39,371 nt of DNA. Origin: CAYFUR01 sp964346275 (GTDB lineage Bacteria > Sumerlaeota > Sumerlaeia > SLMS01). The notes under the pieces are model-generated. The model saw only the letters and a list, made by a program, of their open reading frames with translations. It was not told the DNA's origin and made no database searches. The position numbers were made by a program, and so were the translations under genes. This document shows positions 1 through 9,001 of this stretch, piece after piece. Each line of letters begins with the position of its first letter. Within the stretch, counting starts at the first letter, position 1. Location: contig CAYFUR010000024.1 of NCBI GenBank assembly GCA_964346275.1, positions 1 through 39,371 of the forward strand, given 5' to 3'.

Positions 1-763
1 GAGCCTGGATCTTGTCTATGCGGACCCGCCGTTTTTTTCCGGGCGGGATTACGATCCGCTTCCCCGCGCCAACGGCAGCGGCTTTACCGACACCTGGCGC
101 GAGGGGCTGGAGGGCTACCTGGCGTGGCTCAACGAGCGCTTTGCGGAGATGCACCGCCTGCTGCGCGAATCGGGGAGCCTGCTGGTCCACTGCGACTGGC
201 ACGCGGGGCACTATATCAAGGTGGAGTTGGACAAGTTGTTCGGCTATGGCGGCGAGAAAAGCCGGCCCGGCTTTCGCAACGAAATCGTGTGGGCCTACGA
301 CTATGGCGGGCGCAGCAAGGATTTCTGGCCGCGCAAGCACGATGTGATTTTCTGGTACAGCAAGAGCACGCGCTGGACCTTTAACCACGACGCGCTGCCC
401 CGCGAACCGATGACGAGCCGGGCGCTGCGCCTGAGCGAGGGGCGCGACAAATCGAAAGGCAAAACGCCGACGGATGTCTGGCGGATGCCGACGCTCAACA
501 TCAACGCGCGCGAGCGCCTGGGCTATCCCACGCAAAAGCCCGAGGCGTTGATCGAGCGGTTGCTGCTGGCCCACAGCAGCCAGGGGCATGTGGTGGGGGA
601 TTTCTTTTGTGGCAGCGGCACCGTGCCCGCCGTGGCCCAGCGTCTGGGCCGGCGCTGGGTGGCCTGCGACAGCTCCGAGCACGCCATCGAAATGGCCGCC
701 GGGCGCCTGCACGGGGGCGCCCCATCCCGGGATTTTATCATCGAGAAAGCCGGCTCAGGCTGA
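1..763 (+). CDS. Site-specific DNA methyltransferase (N6-adenine or N4-cytosine), 3' part
   Basis: The gene enters from the left edge; the frame is open from base 2, so the N-terminus is missing. About 253 residues are visible. The catalytic motif IV, DPPF, lies at bases 23-34 within DLVYADPPFFSG. The SAM-binding motif I, DFFCGSG, lies near bases 599-619, followed by VACD. A TQKP motif (YPTQKPEALI) sits just before motif I. Catalytic motif before SAM motif is the order of beta-class amino-methyltransferases (Pfam N6_N4_Mtase). The enzyme would methylate an exocyclic amino group in a specific DNA site. No restriction endonuclease is visible downstream, but the upstream side is outside the window. 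The stop at 761-763 overlaps the end of the convergent oxidoreductase gene by 9 bases. Target base and specificity cannot be read from the sequence. Confidence 0.9.
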   Translation, partial: SLDLVYADPPFFSGRDYDPLPRANGSGFTDTWREGLEGYLAWLNERFAEMHRLLRESGSLLVHCDWHAGHYIKVELDKLFGYGGEKSRPGFRNEIVWAYDYGGRSKDFWPRKHDVIFWYSKSTRWTFNHDALPREPMTSRALRLSEGRDKSKGKTPTDVWRMPTLNINARERLGYPTQKPEALIERLLLAHSSQGHVVGDFFCGSGTVPAVAQRLGRRWVACDSSEHAIEMAAGRLHGGAPSRDFIIEKAGSG

Positions 764-1945
764 CGGCGCATCCTGCCGCGCGGGATGCTGGCGCAGGATG
801 GCGTCCGCCTTTTCCCAGAGCGGACCCAGGTCCACCACGCGGCCGGTGTCGAGGGCCTCGTCGACGCCGAAAACCGTCAGCGCGGAAGTCAGGCCGTCCT
901 CGGCGGTGGTGCGCGGCGGGGCGTCGCGGAGCATCGAGTCCGCCAGCGTTTCCACCAGGAGGCGGTCGCCATCGCCGTGGCCGCCCTTCGCCGATGTCGA
1001 GGCGTCGTGCATGGCTTCGTTAAAGCCGATGCGGCGCCATTCAATCTGGCCGCTGATGACGTCCGAGCGGATGGCGCCCTCGGTGCCGAGTATATACATG
1101 CGGCGCTCGGGAATCCCCGCGTTGCAGTTTGTGTGAAACGTCGCGCGCACGCCGTTGGCGTATTTCAGGATCGCCACTTGGTTGTCCACGATGTCTTTTT
1201 CGCAGGTGAAGGGGTTCAACTCCGACCCGGTTTCCCATGCCTCGTAGGGAACGTGGCCTTCCGCCGATGGCGGTAACGCTTTCTGCAAATGCGCGTTCGC
1301 TTTTGTAAAGACATCGAGCCCGCCAAAGCTGGCGGCGCGTTCCGCGCGGCTGCCCACGATCCAGTTCACCAGGTCGATATCGTGGCAGCATTTCTCGAGC
1401 AAATGCGTTCCGGCAAAGCGGCGCATGCGGCGCCAGTCGCGCATGATATAGCCGCCGTGGTTGAAATCGAGGGTTTCATTGAACTCCATGCTGACGATGC
1501 GGCCGATGCGCCCCGATTCGATGATCTCCTTGATCCTGTCGTAATGCGGGGAATAGCGCAGCGTGAACCCCATGGAGAAAATGCGGCCGCTTTCCCGCCA
1601 GGCTTTCAGAATCGCGAGGCAATCGTCGGTCGTCGTGGCCAGCGGCTTTTCGCAGAAGACGTGCTTGCCCGCCTCCAGCGCCGCCACGGCCTGCTCGCGG
1701 TGGAAACAGTTCCACGAGCCGATGGCCACCCACCGCATCGCCGGGTCCGCCAGAAACTCGCGGTAATCCGTATAGACGCGGAAGGGATGCTGGAACCTTT
1801 CGCGCAGGCGCTCCGCCGCGCGGGGGCTTGGGTCGTAAACGGCAACAACGCGGATGGAATCGTCTATACCGGGGAGGGCTTCGATGATCGAGGCGAGGCG
1901 GATGCCGTAACCGGCCACGCCAACGCCGACAAATGATTCACTCAT
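755..1945 (-). CDS. Gfo/Idh/MocA family NAD(P)-dependent oxidoreductase
   Basis: A 396-residue protein of about the usual family length. The N-terminal Rossmann fold begins GVGVAGYG (residues 7-14). The family motif CEKPLA is at 98-103, where the Lys-Pro pair contacts nicotinamide and substrate. The C-terminal alpha/beta domain contains THLLEKCCHDIDLVNW, with the His usually involved in catalysis. Members oxidise or reduce sugars, inositols or their derivatives; the substrate cannot be told here. I chose the ATG at 1945 because GAAGGAAC precedes it at normal spacing and the glycine-rich motif follows directly; the longer frame upstream is not protein-like. Two copies of the octamer GTCTATAC lie inside the gene, one read as Val-Tyr-Thr and one as Gly-Ile(ATA)-Asp. 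Its neighbours give no pathway clue. Confidence 0.92.
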   Translation of the reverse strand: MSESFVGVGVAGYGIRLASIIEALPGIDDSIRVVAVYDPSPRAAERLRERFQHPFRVYTDYREFLADPAMRWVAIGSWNCFHREQAVAALEAGKHVFCEKPLATTTDDCLAILKAWRESGRIFSMGFTLRYSPHYDRIKEIIESGRIGRIVSMEFNETLDFNHGGYIMRDWRRMRRFAGTHLLEKCCHDIDLVNWIVGSRAERAASFGGLDVFTKANAHLQKALPPSAEGHVPYEAWETGSELNPFTCEKDIVDNQVAILKYANGVRATFHTNCNAGIPERRMYILGTEGAIRSDVISGQIEWRRIGFNEAMHDASTSAKGGHGDGDRLLVETLADSMLRDAPPRTTAEDGLTSALTVFGVDEALDTGRVVDLGPLWEKADAILRQHPARQDAPSA

Positions 1946-2143
1946 GAAATAAGTTCCTTCGCATGGGGGAGGGCGGGCGAGCGCGCCGGCCCGAAGTCGC
2001 CCCCATCGTTGGCAATTGGACCGCCGCGTCAATGCGCAATGCGGCCGGGGCGCGGCAAAGCGGCGCCTTCCTCCTTGCGAGCGGGCATCGCGCCCCCTTT
2101 AATCGCGTCCAATTCAGACCCACTCCGGGAGCAGCGAGCGCCA

Positions 2144-3487
2144 ATGAAAATCTGTGTTATCGGAACCGGCCCCTGGCCGCGGGAGGAGGGAGCCATTGTC
2201 ACCGGCCCCTCGATCCGGCTACGCCAATTCGTCGAACCCCTGATCCAGGCCCGACACGAAGTTGTGGTGGTGATGCTGGAGGAGCGGCGCCGCGAGGCCA
2301 TCCCCCTGCCCGGCATCAAGGACGCCGCCGCTTTTTCTCCCGAGGAAATCCTGCGCCCCGATGTCCTCCAGGAAACGGTGGACCTGAGCTTTACCGATGC
2401 CGTGTTCGGCGTGGGATCGCTGATGCCCGCCGCCGCCGCCACGCGCCTTTCCTATGTGCGCCAGGTTCCCTGCTGGGTCGATTTCTTCGGCGATCCCATG
2501 GCCGAACTGCACGCCTCGCAGCTTCGCCAGGGCGGCGCCCCGGACACCACCGCCCGCGACCATGTCTGGAAACTGACGCGCGAGGCCCTGCTCCACGCCG
2601 ACGCCTTCTCCACGGTCAGCGGACCGCAGCGCCACGCACTCCTGGGCCAGCTCGGCCTGCTGGGGCGCTACGGCAACCACTGGCATGTCTGCCGCCGTGT
2701 GCACGAAATCCCCTGCGCCGTGCCGGAAAGCTGGAGCGAACCCGCCGAGCGCCCGCCCTTTCCCGCGCTGCTGCGCGACCGCGGCCTCGGCGAGAATTCG
2801 CGCTATGTCTATTTCGGCGGAAGCTGGAACGTCTGGCTCGACGAGTCCAGCATGGCCGCCGCCCTGGAAAAAGCCCTCGGCGACGACCCCGAACTTTATT
2901 TCGTTTCCTGCGGCATTCCCACGGGCCCGGCGGGCCAGCAAATTCATCAGTCGCTTATGAAGCCGCTCGAGCGGTTTCGCGATCGCGGGCGCGTCATCGA
3001 TCTGCCGCCGCAATCGGGCGAGGTCGAGGAAGCCTTCCTCGCCTATGCGGGGGCGTGCCTCTCCCTCGACCGGCCCATTCCGGAAGCGGAGCTGGGCAGC
3101 CGCAACCGCCTGCTGGCGATGGTGCGATGGGGCGCGCGTCCCGTCGTCAGCCTGGAAGCGGGCGTGGAAACAATGCTGGTCGCGGCGGGCCTGGCCGCTG
3201 GTATAGACGGATCGAATGCCAGCCGCGCGGCCAAGGAAATCCTGATCGCCTGCAACCGGTCGGCGAAAAACCGCGAAGAGGACCGGCAGGCGGGGCTGGA
3301 GTGGCTGCGCACGGTGACCTTCGAGCGCACCATGGAGCCGGCGGCGCGCTGGCTCGAGGAAGGCGCGCCGCGCTGGCCGTCGACCATCAGCGATGGGCTG
3401 CTGGATCGCTGGGCCGGATTTCCCGCCGATCCGGAAAAGCTCTTTGGCGAAAAGGAGAAGAAGAAGGGCTGGTTTTTCTTTTCATGA
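2144..3487 (+). CDS. GT4-like glycosyltransferase
   Basis: A 447-residue protein starting MKICVIGTGPWPREEG, a GT-B N-terminal beta strand with a glycine-rich turn. Near residues 315-336 it has the GT4-like pattern of an acidic residue and Gly followed by SRNRLLAMVRWGARPVV, which resembles the donor-nucleotide site of group 1 glycosyltransferases. FGGSWNVWLDE in the middle fits the start of the C-terminal Rossmann half. The protein would transfer a sugar from a nucleotide donor, probably at the cytoplasmic membrane for surface glycans. Start at ATG 2144 because the conserved strand begins there; GGGAG lies about 12 bases upstream. The C-terminus is lysine-rich (GEKEKKKGW) and ends in aromatic residues. 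Donor, acceptor and pathway are unknown; no glycan cluster surrounds it. Confidence 0.72.
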   Translation: MKICVIGTGPWPREEGAIVTGPSIRLRQFVEPLIQARHEVVVVMLEERRREAIPLPGIKDAAAFSPEEILRPDVLQETVDLSFTDAVFGVGSLMPAAAATRLSYVRQVPCWVDFFGDPMAELHASQLRQGGAPDTTARDHVWKLTREALLHADAFSTVSGPQRHALLGQLGLLGRYGNHWHVCRRVHEIPCAVPESWSEPAERPPFPALLRDRGLGENSRYVYFGGSWNVWLDESSMAAALEKALGDDPELYFVSCGIPTGPAGQQIHQSLMKPLERFRDRGRVIDLPPQSGEVEEAFLAYAGACLSLDRPIPEAELGSRNRLLAMVRWGARPVVSLEAGVETMLVAAGLAAGIDGSNASRAAKEILIACNRSAKNREEDRQAGLEWLRTVTFERTMEPAARWLEEGAPRWPSTISDGLLDRWAGFPADPEKLFGEKEKKKGWFFFS

Positions 3488-3569
3488 ACGGGCTTCTCCT
3501 TGCCCCGGTTCCAAGATTCCCCGAAAAACGAATTCATCGGAAAACAAATCCAATGAGGGGAGCTTGACC

Positions 3570-4136
3570 ATGAGCCAGGAGCCTCCATCCCAGCAGGATT
3601 TCGAGACGCCCCGGCCGGGCCAGCCGCCGGAAGATCAAAAGAACAGCGCCGGCACGTGGGGTTTCGTCCTTTCGATTCTGGGACTCTTCACCTGCTTTAT
3701 CCTTTCGCCGTTCGGCCTGATCTTCAGCCTGATCGGGCTGAAAAAACACCCAAAGAACATGGCCATCGCCGGGGTTATCATCAGCACCGCCTCGCTGTTC
3801 CTTTTACTTCCAATCGCCGGGTTGCTGGCGGCCATCGCGGTGCCCAGCTTTCTCCGGGCGCGGGAAATTTCAGAGCGCAATGCCTGCCAGGAAAACCTCG
3901 CCAAGATCGACGGCGCCAAGCAGCAATGGGCCCTGGAATACAACCAGGACGTGGACGCTGTGCCGGCATGGGCCGATCTCGTGGGAAATAGCAAGTATCT
4001 CCGCACGACGCCCGCTTGCCCCGGCGAAGGCGACTATACAATCAACCCCGTCGGCGAAAACCCCGAATGCAGCCTGAAGGATCAGCAGTCGTTCCCGCAC
4101 ACATTTCCGCAACCTCGCGGAACTTCCGGCTACTGA
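3570..4136 (+). CDS. DUF4190-like membrane protein fused to a pseudopilin-type C-terminal domain
   Basis: A 188-residue protein with GAGGGG just upstream of ATG 3570. Residues 1-28 are polar and Pro/Gln-rich. Residues about 29-60 and 64-92 form two hydrophobic segments in the arrangement of DUF4190 (GTWGFVLSILGLFTCF, then LIFSLIGLKKHP, then MAIAGVIIST). From residue about 84 the sequence becomes a pseudopilin stem, LLAAIAVPSFLRARE, then RNACQENLAKIDGAKQQWALE. It ends in the small globular part with Cys150 and Cys167, known from GspG-like proteins of several poorly cultured phyla. The prepilin peptidase signal (GFTLIE) that should begin such a stem is absent; the second DUF4190 helix takes its place. 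It would therefore stay membrane-anchored rather than be processed. Function is inferred only. Confidence 0.8.
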   Translation: MSQEPPSQQDFETPRPGQPPEDQKNSAGTWGFVLSILGLFTCFILSPFGLIFSLIGLKKHPKNMAIAGVIISTASLFLLLPIAGLLAAIAVPSFLRAREISERNACQENLAKIDGAKQQWALEYNQDVDAVPAWADLVGNSKYLRTTPACPGEGDYTINPVGENPECSLKDQQSFPHTFPQPRGTSGY

Positions 4137-4219
4137 TCCGAAGCCGCCACACGCCCGGCTTGATGTTCGCTCCCCCCTTTACACTCATCCTCTTGAGGAA
4201 GGAATAATTACACCATCTC

Positions 4220-6277
4220 ATGCAAAAACTTCCCCTCTCAGCCTTGATCTGTGCCATTCTGGCATTACTCGTCTCCTGCACAACCACCTCGCGGCCCGAC
4301 CGCCTCGACCTTTCCAACTCGCAGCGCGCGGCGGTGGACCAGGCCGTGGACCTGGTGAACCCCACCATCGTGCGCATCAAAGTCGTCGAACCCAGTTATT
4401 CCGACGGACGCGCCCGGAAATTTGTCGGTTTCGGCAGCGGCACGATCATCGACAAAGAAGGCCACATCATGACAAACCACCATGTGGCCGGCAAAGCCGT
4501 GCAGCTTGTCGTCACCATGCCCAACCGCGAGGAGCTGCCCGCGAAGCTGGTGGGCACCGACGCGGCCACGGATATCGCCGTGATCAAGCTCCAGCCGAAA
4601 GAGGAAGGGCGCGAGTTTCCCTCTACCGAATTCGGCAATTCCGACGACGTCCGGGTGGGCGACATGGTGCTGGCCATGGGAAGCCCCGGCGCGATTTCCC
4701 AGTCCGTCACCCTGGGCATCGTGAGCAACACGGCGATCATCCCGCCGGAAACATGGGGAGACCGGCAGTTCCAGCTCGACGGCGAAAACGTCGGGCGGCT
4801 GGTGCGCTGGATCGGCCACGACGCGGCGATCTATCCGGGCAATTCCGGCGGGCCGCTGATCAGCCTGGACGGCAAGATCATCGGCGTGAACGAAATCGGC
4901 CTGGGCCTGGGCGGCGCCATACCCGGCAATCTGGCAAAGGACGTTGCCGAGGAAATCATCGATCGCGGCCATGTCCGCCGCGCCTACGCCGGGCTCCAGC
5001 TCCAGCCACTGCTCAAGAAGGACCGCGAGGCCTCGGGGGTGCTCATTGCCACGGTCTATGACGACTCGCCCGCCGAGCGCGCCGGCCTGAAACCGGGCCA
5101 GATCATCACCGCCATCAACGGCCAGCCGGTGGAGGGGCGCTTTGGCGAAGACCTTCCCGATATATACAACCTTATTTCGAACCTTCCCATCGGCGGCGGT
5201 GTCGCCGTGGATATCCTGGCCAGGGACGGCAATGGCGAACGCGCCGCCCAGACAATCACCCTCGTTCCCGAGGAACGCCAGTCCGCCCTCGTGCCCCAGG
5301 AAGTCCTGCGCCATTGGGGCATCACGGCGCGCGACGTGACGCTGTGGAAGCGGCTCGATCTCGGGCGCGACAAGCCCGGCGGCGTGGTGGTCACCTCGAC
5401 CGGGCCCGGCGGCCCCGCGGCCCAGGCCAAGCCGGAAATCAAGTCCGACGACATCATTCTCTCGGTCAACGGCCACGAAATCAAAACCCTGGGCGAGTTG
5501 ACCGCCATGACCGAAGGCCTCATGTCCGGCGGTGACGACGGCTTCGTTCCCGCCCTGGTGCGTTTTGAGCGCGACGCGGAAGAATACCTGACCGTTGTGG
5601 AGCTGGGCATCGAGGACTTGCCGCCACCGGGACGCGAAGTGCGCAAGGCGTGGCTGCCCATGGAAACCCAGCCCATCACGCGCGAGCTGGCGGAAAACCT
5701 GGGGGACGAGGATCTCGAAGGCGTGCGCATCACCCGCCTCTATGAAGAACGGCCCGAGGACTTTCCCCTTCAAGTGGGCGACATGATCACCCACGTTGAC
5801 GGCGAGCCGCTGGACATTTCGGCCACCGAGGACAGCGGCGTCTTCCGCACTCTGATCCGCCAGTATCCCATCAGCGCGAAGGTGGAATTCCACATCCTGC
5901 GCAATATGGAAGAGGAAACGGTGGCGGCGACGCTCCTGGAATCGCCCAAGAAAGCGCGCGAGGTGCGCCGCTCCCGCAATCTGGATTTCGAATTCATCGT
6001 TCGCGAAGCCACCTTCGACGACCGCAGCGAGCCGGAGCTGGAAGGGGTCGATGTCGATGTCCTTGTAGACAGCGTCACCCGAGGCGGCTGGGCCGACCTG
6101 GCGGGATTGAATTCCGGCGACGTGGTGCTGGAGATCAACGGACGCGAGATCGACACCCTCGCCGATGTGCAAGACGCTCTCGCCGACGCCCGAGAGCGGC
6201 AGGACGAACAGGTCATCGTCTTTATACGCCGAGGCACGGCCAACAAGTATCTGGAAATGGAACCGAGCTGGGAATAA
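4220..6277 (+). CDS. Trypsin-like serine protease lipoprotein with four PDZ domains (Deg/HtrA-like)
   Basis: A 685-residue envelope protease. A lipoprotein signal ends LLVSC with Cys20. The protease domain spans about 40-250 with a complete triad: His88 in TNHHVAG, Asp118 in TDIAVIKL, and Ser209 in YPGNSGGPL. Four PDZ-like domains follow, at about 256-348, 365-462, 484-575 and 590-682, recognised by repeated patterns such as AGLKPGQIITAING and AGLNSGDVVLEING. Classical DegP has two PDZ domains and DegS one, so this protein is longer than usual. The role is likely degradation or sensing of misfolded envelope proteins. AGGAAGGA lies about 17 bases upstream of ATG 4220. The next gene, 57 bases downstream, is a degenerate paralogue, so the two probably form an operon. 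Confidence 0.92.
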   Translation: MQKLPLSALICAILALLVSCTTTSRPDRLDLSNSQRAAVDQAVDLVNPTIVRIKVVEPSYSDGRARKFVGFGSGTIIDKEGHIMTNHHVAGKAVQLVVTMPNREELPAKLVGTDAATDIAVIKLQPKEEGREFPSTEFGNSDDVRVGDMVLAMGSPGAISQSVTLGIVSNTAIIPPETWGDRQFQLDGENVGRLVRWIGHDAAIYPGNSGGPLISLDGKIIGVNEIGLGLGGAIPGNLAKDVAEEIIDRGHVRRAYAGLQLQPLLKKDREASGVLIATVYDDSPAERAGLKPGQIITAINGQPVEGRFGEDLPDIYNLISNLPIGGGVAVDILARDGNGERAAQTITLVPEERQSALVPQEVLRHWGITARDVTLWKRLDLGRDKPGGVVVTSTGPGGPAAQAKPEIKSDDIILSVNGHEIKTLGELTAMTEGLMSGGDDGFVPALVRFERDAEEYLTVVELGIEDLPPPGREVRKAWLPMETQPITRELAENLGDEDLEGVRITRLYEERPEDFPLQVGDMITHVDGEPLDISATEDSGVFRTLIRQYPISAKVEFHILRNMEEETVAATLLESPKKAREVRRSRNLDFEFIVREATFDDRSEPELEGVDVDVLVDSVTRGGWADLAGLNSGDVVLEINGREIDTLADVQDALADARERQDEQVIVFIRRGTANKYLEMEPSWE

Positions 6278-6334
6278 CCCCCCGGCCCCGTCTATCAACA
6301 CCCCTTGGGAGGAAATCCCGGAAAGGCTCTCGAC

Positions 6335-7125
6335 ATGAAAATCATCAAGTCCACACTGCTCGCCCTGGCGCTGATCCTCGCGGCCGCGCCCGGCCTCTTT
6401 GCCGCGGAAGGCGCGGAAGACTTCCGCCAGGTCGTGAAAGAAAAAGGCGATGCCGTGATCCGGCTGGAAATCGTGGTGGAAATGAAAGCCGCCATGTTTG
6501 GCCAGCAAAGCGAAAACGAGCAAAAGTTCGAATCCGTCGGCACCGTGCTCGATGAAAAGGGCCTGGCCGTGACATCGCTCTCCAATCTCGATCCCGCCGC
6601 GCTCTATGCGTCGTATTTCGGCGAGGACGCGGAGTATTCCGCCCGTCTGAAGAAAATCCTGTATATCATGCCTAATGGCGATGAAATCGAAGCGGGCGTG
6701 GTCATCCGCGATCCCGATCTCGACCTGGTCTTTCTCAAGCCCACGGAAGAGGTGGAAGATTCGTTTGTCCACCTCTCCCTGGACGAGCAGGCCTCGCCGG
6801 GGATGCTCGACCCCATCTTTGCCATCAGCCGCCTTGGCCGCATCGCCCGCCGCACCGTCGGCGCCATGAGCGGCGAAGTGCAGGCCATTATCGAACGTCC
6901 GCGCAAACTGTATATCACCGACGGCGAGATTTCCTCCGCCGGGGCGGGCTCGCCCGTGCTCACCTCCACCGGGGCCTTCGTCGGCATGAACGGCTATCAC
7001 TCCTCTCCCGGCGGACGGGCAGCGCGGAGCCAGAACGAGCAGCCCTACATGTTCGTCGTCATTCCCGCCGAAAGCCTGAAACCGGTCGCCGACCAGGCAA
7101 CGGACCTGGAGCCCCGCGAGGCGGG
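6335..7125 (+). CDS. Trypsin-like pseudoprotease (inactive paralogue), broken by assembly gap
   Basis: Visible for 263 residues from ATG 6335, which starts a signal peptide MKIIKSTLLALALILAAAPGLFAA. The longer start at 6305 would bury the signal, so I reject it. The body aligns by eye with the upstream protease, but two triad residues are gone. TNHHVAG is replaced by VTSLSNLD (no His), and the GNSGGP loop by AGAGSPV, placing Ala204 where Ser209 should be. The Asp (Asp130 in DLDLVFLKP) is kept. It should be secreted but not proteolytic, perhaps a scaffold or regulator of its neighbour. Beyond the gap one plus frame stays open from 7228 to a TGA at 7357-7359 and encodes a Pro/Ala/Arg-rich tail. 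This could be its C-terminus, ending 3 bases before prfC. Confidence 0.8.
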
Positions 7126-7225
7126 NNNNNNNNNNNNNNNNNNNNNNNNNNNNNNNNNNNNNNNNNNNNNNNNNNNNNNNNNNNNNNNNNNNNNNNNNNN
7201 NNNNNNNNNNNNNNNNNNNNNNNNN
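7126..7225. other. Assembly gap 1 (100 N)
   Basis: A run of exactly 100 N, a conventional placeholder for a gap of unknown size. It interrupts the pseudoprotease gene. The left edge reads CCGCGAGGCGG just before the N run. The same 11 bases lie next to gap 2 on the other strand. Confidence 0.97.
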
Positions 7226-7362
7226 GCGCGCTTTTCCCCCTTGATGCAGCGCCGCCGCTGGCCATAGTGGCGCCGCGTCCGGAGGCGCGGGCCGCTCCAG
7301 CGCTCTCTCCCCCGCCGCCTCGCGAACGCAGACCCGAGAGACTCTCGCCACTGGGATGAACG

Positions 7363-8970
7363 ATGACCGCCTCGAATGAGAAAGAGATCGGCCGGCGCCG
7401 CGCCTTTGCGATTATTTCGCACCCCGACGCCGGCAAGACAACGCTGACGGAGAAAATGCTGCTCTATGGCGGCGCGATCCACCTGGCCGGCGCCGTAAAG
7501 GCCAAGCGCGCGGGCCGCTCGGTGACGTCGGACTGGATGAGCGTCGAGCGCGAACGCGGCATATCCGTCACCACATCGGTCATGCAGTTTCCCTATCACG
7601 ATTTTCAATACAACCTGCTGGATACGCCGGGCCACCAGGACTTCAGCGAGGACACCTATCGCACCCTGACGGCGGCGGATTCCGCCATCATGCTGATCGA
7701 CGCGGCCAAGGGCGTGGAGCCGCAGACGGAAAAGCTGTTCCAGGTGTGCCGCCTGCGCGAAATGCCGATCTTTACCCTGATCAACAAGTGGGACCGCGAG
7801 GGGCGCGAGGCGCTGGACCTGATGGAGGAGATCGAGAAGCTGCTGGGGATTCATTGCGTGCCGCTCAACTGGCCCCTGGGCATGGGCAAGAATTTCCAGG
7901 GCGTTTACGACCGGCGGAAGGAGAAGGTCTACCTCTTCCAGCGCGCGGGGGAGAAGGGCGAGCGCGTCGAGCATATTGAAAAGGACTGGGACGAGAAGGA
8001 GCTGCGCGGCCTGCTGGGCGACAGCGTTTACGATCAGACCGCGGAGGAGTTGGAATTGCTCGATCTCGCGGGCGAGGAATTCGACGACGAGCGTTTCCGC
8101 ACGGGCGATATCACGCCGGTCTTTTTCGGATCGGCGCTGACCAATTTCGGCGTCCAGCCATTCCTGGAAACATTCGGCGAGCTGGCCCCGCCGCCCGTGC
8201 CGCGCCCCTCGACGGCAGGCAAGATCCCGCCGGAGCACGATCGTTTCAGCGGGTTTATCTTTAAAATCCAGGCCAACATGGACCGCCAGCACCGCGACCG
8301 CATCGCATTCCTGCGCATTGTCAGTGGCCGGTTTCAGCGCGGCATGGAGGTTCTCCACACGCGCCAGGGCAAGAAGATGAAGCTCAACAACGCCGTGATG
8401 TTCTTTGCCCAGGAACGGGAAACCGTCGACGAAGCATGGGCCGGCGATATCGTCGGCCTCTATGATACGGGGAACTTTGCGCTCGGCGATACGCTGACCA
8501 AGGGCGAGTCGTTCCGCTTTGAAGGCATTCCGCGCTTCTGCCCGGAGCTGTTTTCCCGCGTCGTCGCGCCGGACCCGATGAAGCGCAAGCACCTGGACAA
8601 GGGGCTGCAGCAGTTGAGCGAAGAGGGCGCGATCCAGGTGCTCTATGATCCCTACGCCGGCGGGCGCGAGCCCGTGCTGGCGGCGGTCGGGCGGCTCCAG
8701 TTCGACATCGTTCAGGCGCGCCTGGACAGCGAATACAACACCGCCGCGCGCTTCGAGCCGCTTCCCTTCACCGCCGCGCGCTGGGTGACGGACGAGCACG
8801 GCAAGACGCCGGACAATATCGACCGCTTTAACCGCGAAGGCATCAGCAAGGTCTATCACGACACGGACGGCCTGCCGATCATCCTTTTCCGCGATGAATG
8901 GTCCATGAAATACGCCATCCGCACTTACGATGAACTTGTCTTCCACCAGGCCTCGCCCAAGACAGTGTGA
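7363..8970 (+). CDS. prfC: Peptide chain release factor 3 (GTPase)
   Basis: A 535-residue translational GTPase, close to the 529 residues of the E. coli protein. G1 P-loop SHPDAGKTT is at 19-27 and carries the Asp typical of elongation-factor GTPases. Switch region ERERGISVTTSVM follows, then G3 DTPGHQDF and G4 NKWDREG. The sequence resembles RF3 rather than EF-G throughout: IHCVPLNWPLGMG in the G domain, and the C-terminal GREPVLAAVGRLQFDIVQARL and ILFRDEWSMK segments. RF3 recycles RF1 and RF2 from terminating ribosomes in the cytoplasm. Start at ATG 7363 as the first codon before the conserved region; no strong Shine-Dalgarno is visible. It may be the last gene of the protease operon if the pseudoprotease tail ends at 7359. 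Confidence 0.96.
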   Translation: MTASNEKEIGRRRAFAIISHPDAGKTTLTEKMLLYGGAIHLAGAVKAKRAGRSVTSDWMSVERERGISVTTSVMQFPYHDFQYNLLDTPGHQDFSEDTYRTLTAADSAIMLIDAAKGVEPQTEKLFQVCRLREMPIFTLINKWDREGREALDLMEEIEKLLGIHCVPLNWPLGMGKNFQGVYDRRKEKVYLFQRAGEKGERVEHIEKDWDEKELRGLLGDSVYDQTAEELELLDLAGEEFDDERFRTGDITPVFFGSALTNFGVQPFLETFGELAPPPVPRPSTAGKIPPEHDRFSGFIFKIQANMDRQHRDRIAFLRIVSGRFQRGMEVLHTRQGKKMKLNNAVMFFAQERETVDEAWAGDIVGLYDTGNFALGDTLTKGESFRFEGIPRFCPELFSRVVAPDPMKRKHLDKGLQQLSEEGAIQVLYDPYAGGREPVLAAVGRLQFDIVQARLDSEYNTAARFEPLPFTAARWVTDEHGKTPDNIDRFNREGISKVYHDTDGLPIILFRDEWSMKYAIRTYDELVFHQASPKTV

Positions 8971-9001
8971 TGCGTCTGTCTATACAAGTGCACAGTTTTT
9001 C

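Noticed and set aside
1963..3567. A long plus-strand frame overlapping the glycosyltransferase
   Set aside because: Arg/Pro/Gly-rich shadow with no start signal; the frame starting at 2144 has a GT-B fold pattern.
4265..7351. A very long open frame on the minus strand opposite the two protease genes
   Set aside because: It mirrors the GC3-rich protease frames, passes through the N run, and contains no recognisable motif; the plus strand has clear catalytic and PDZ motifs.
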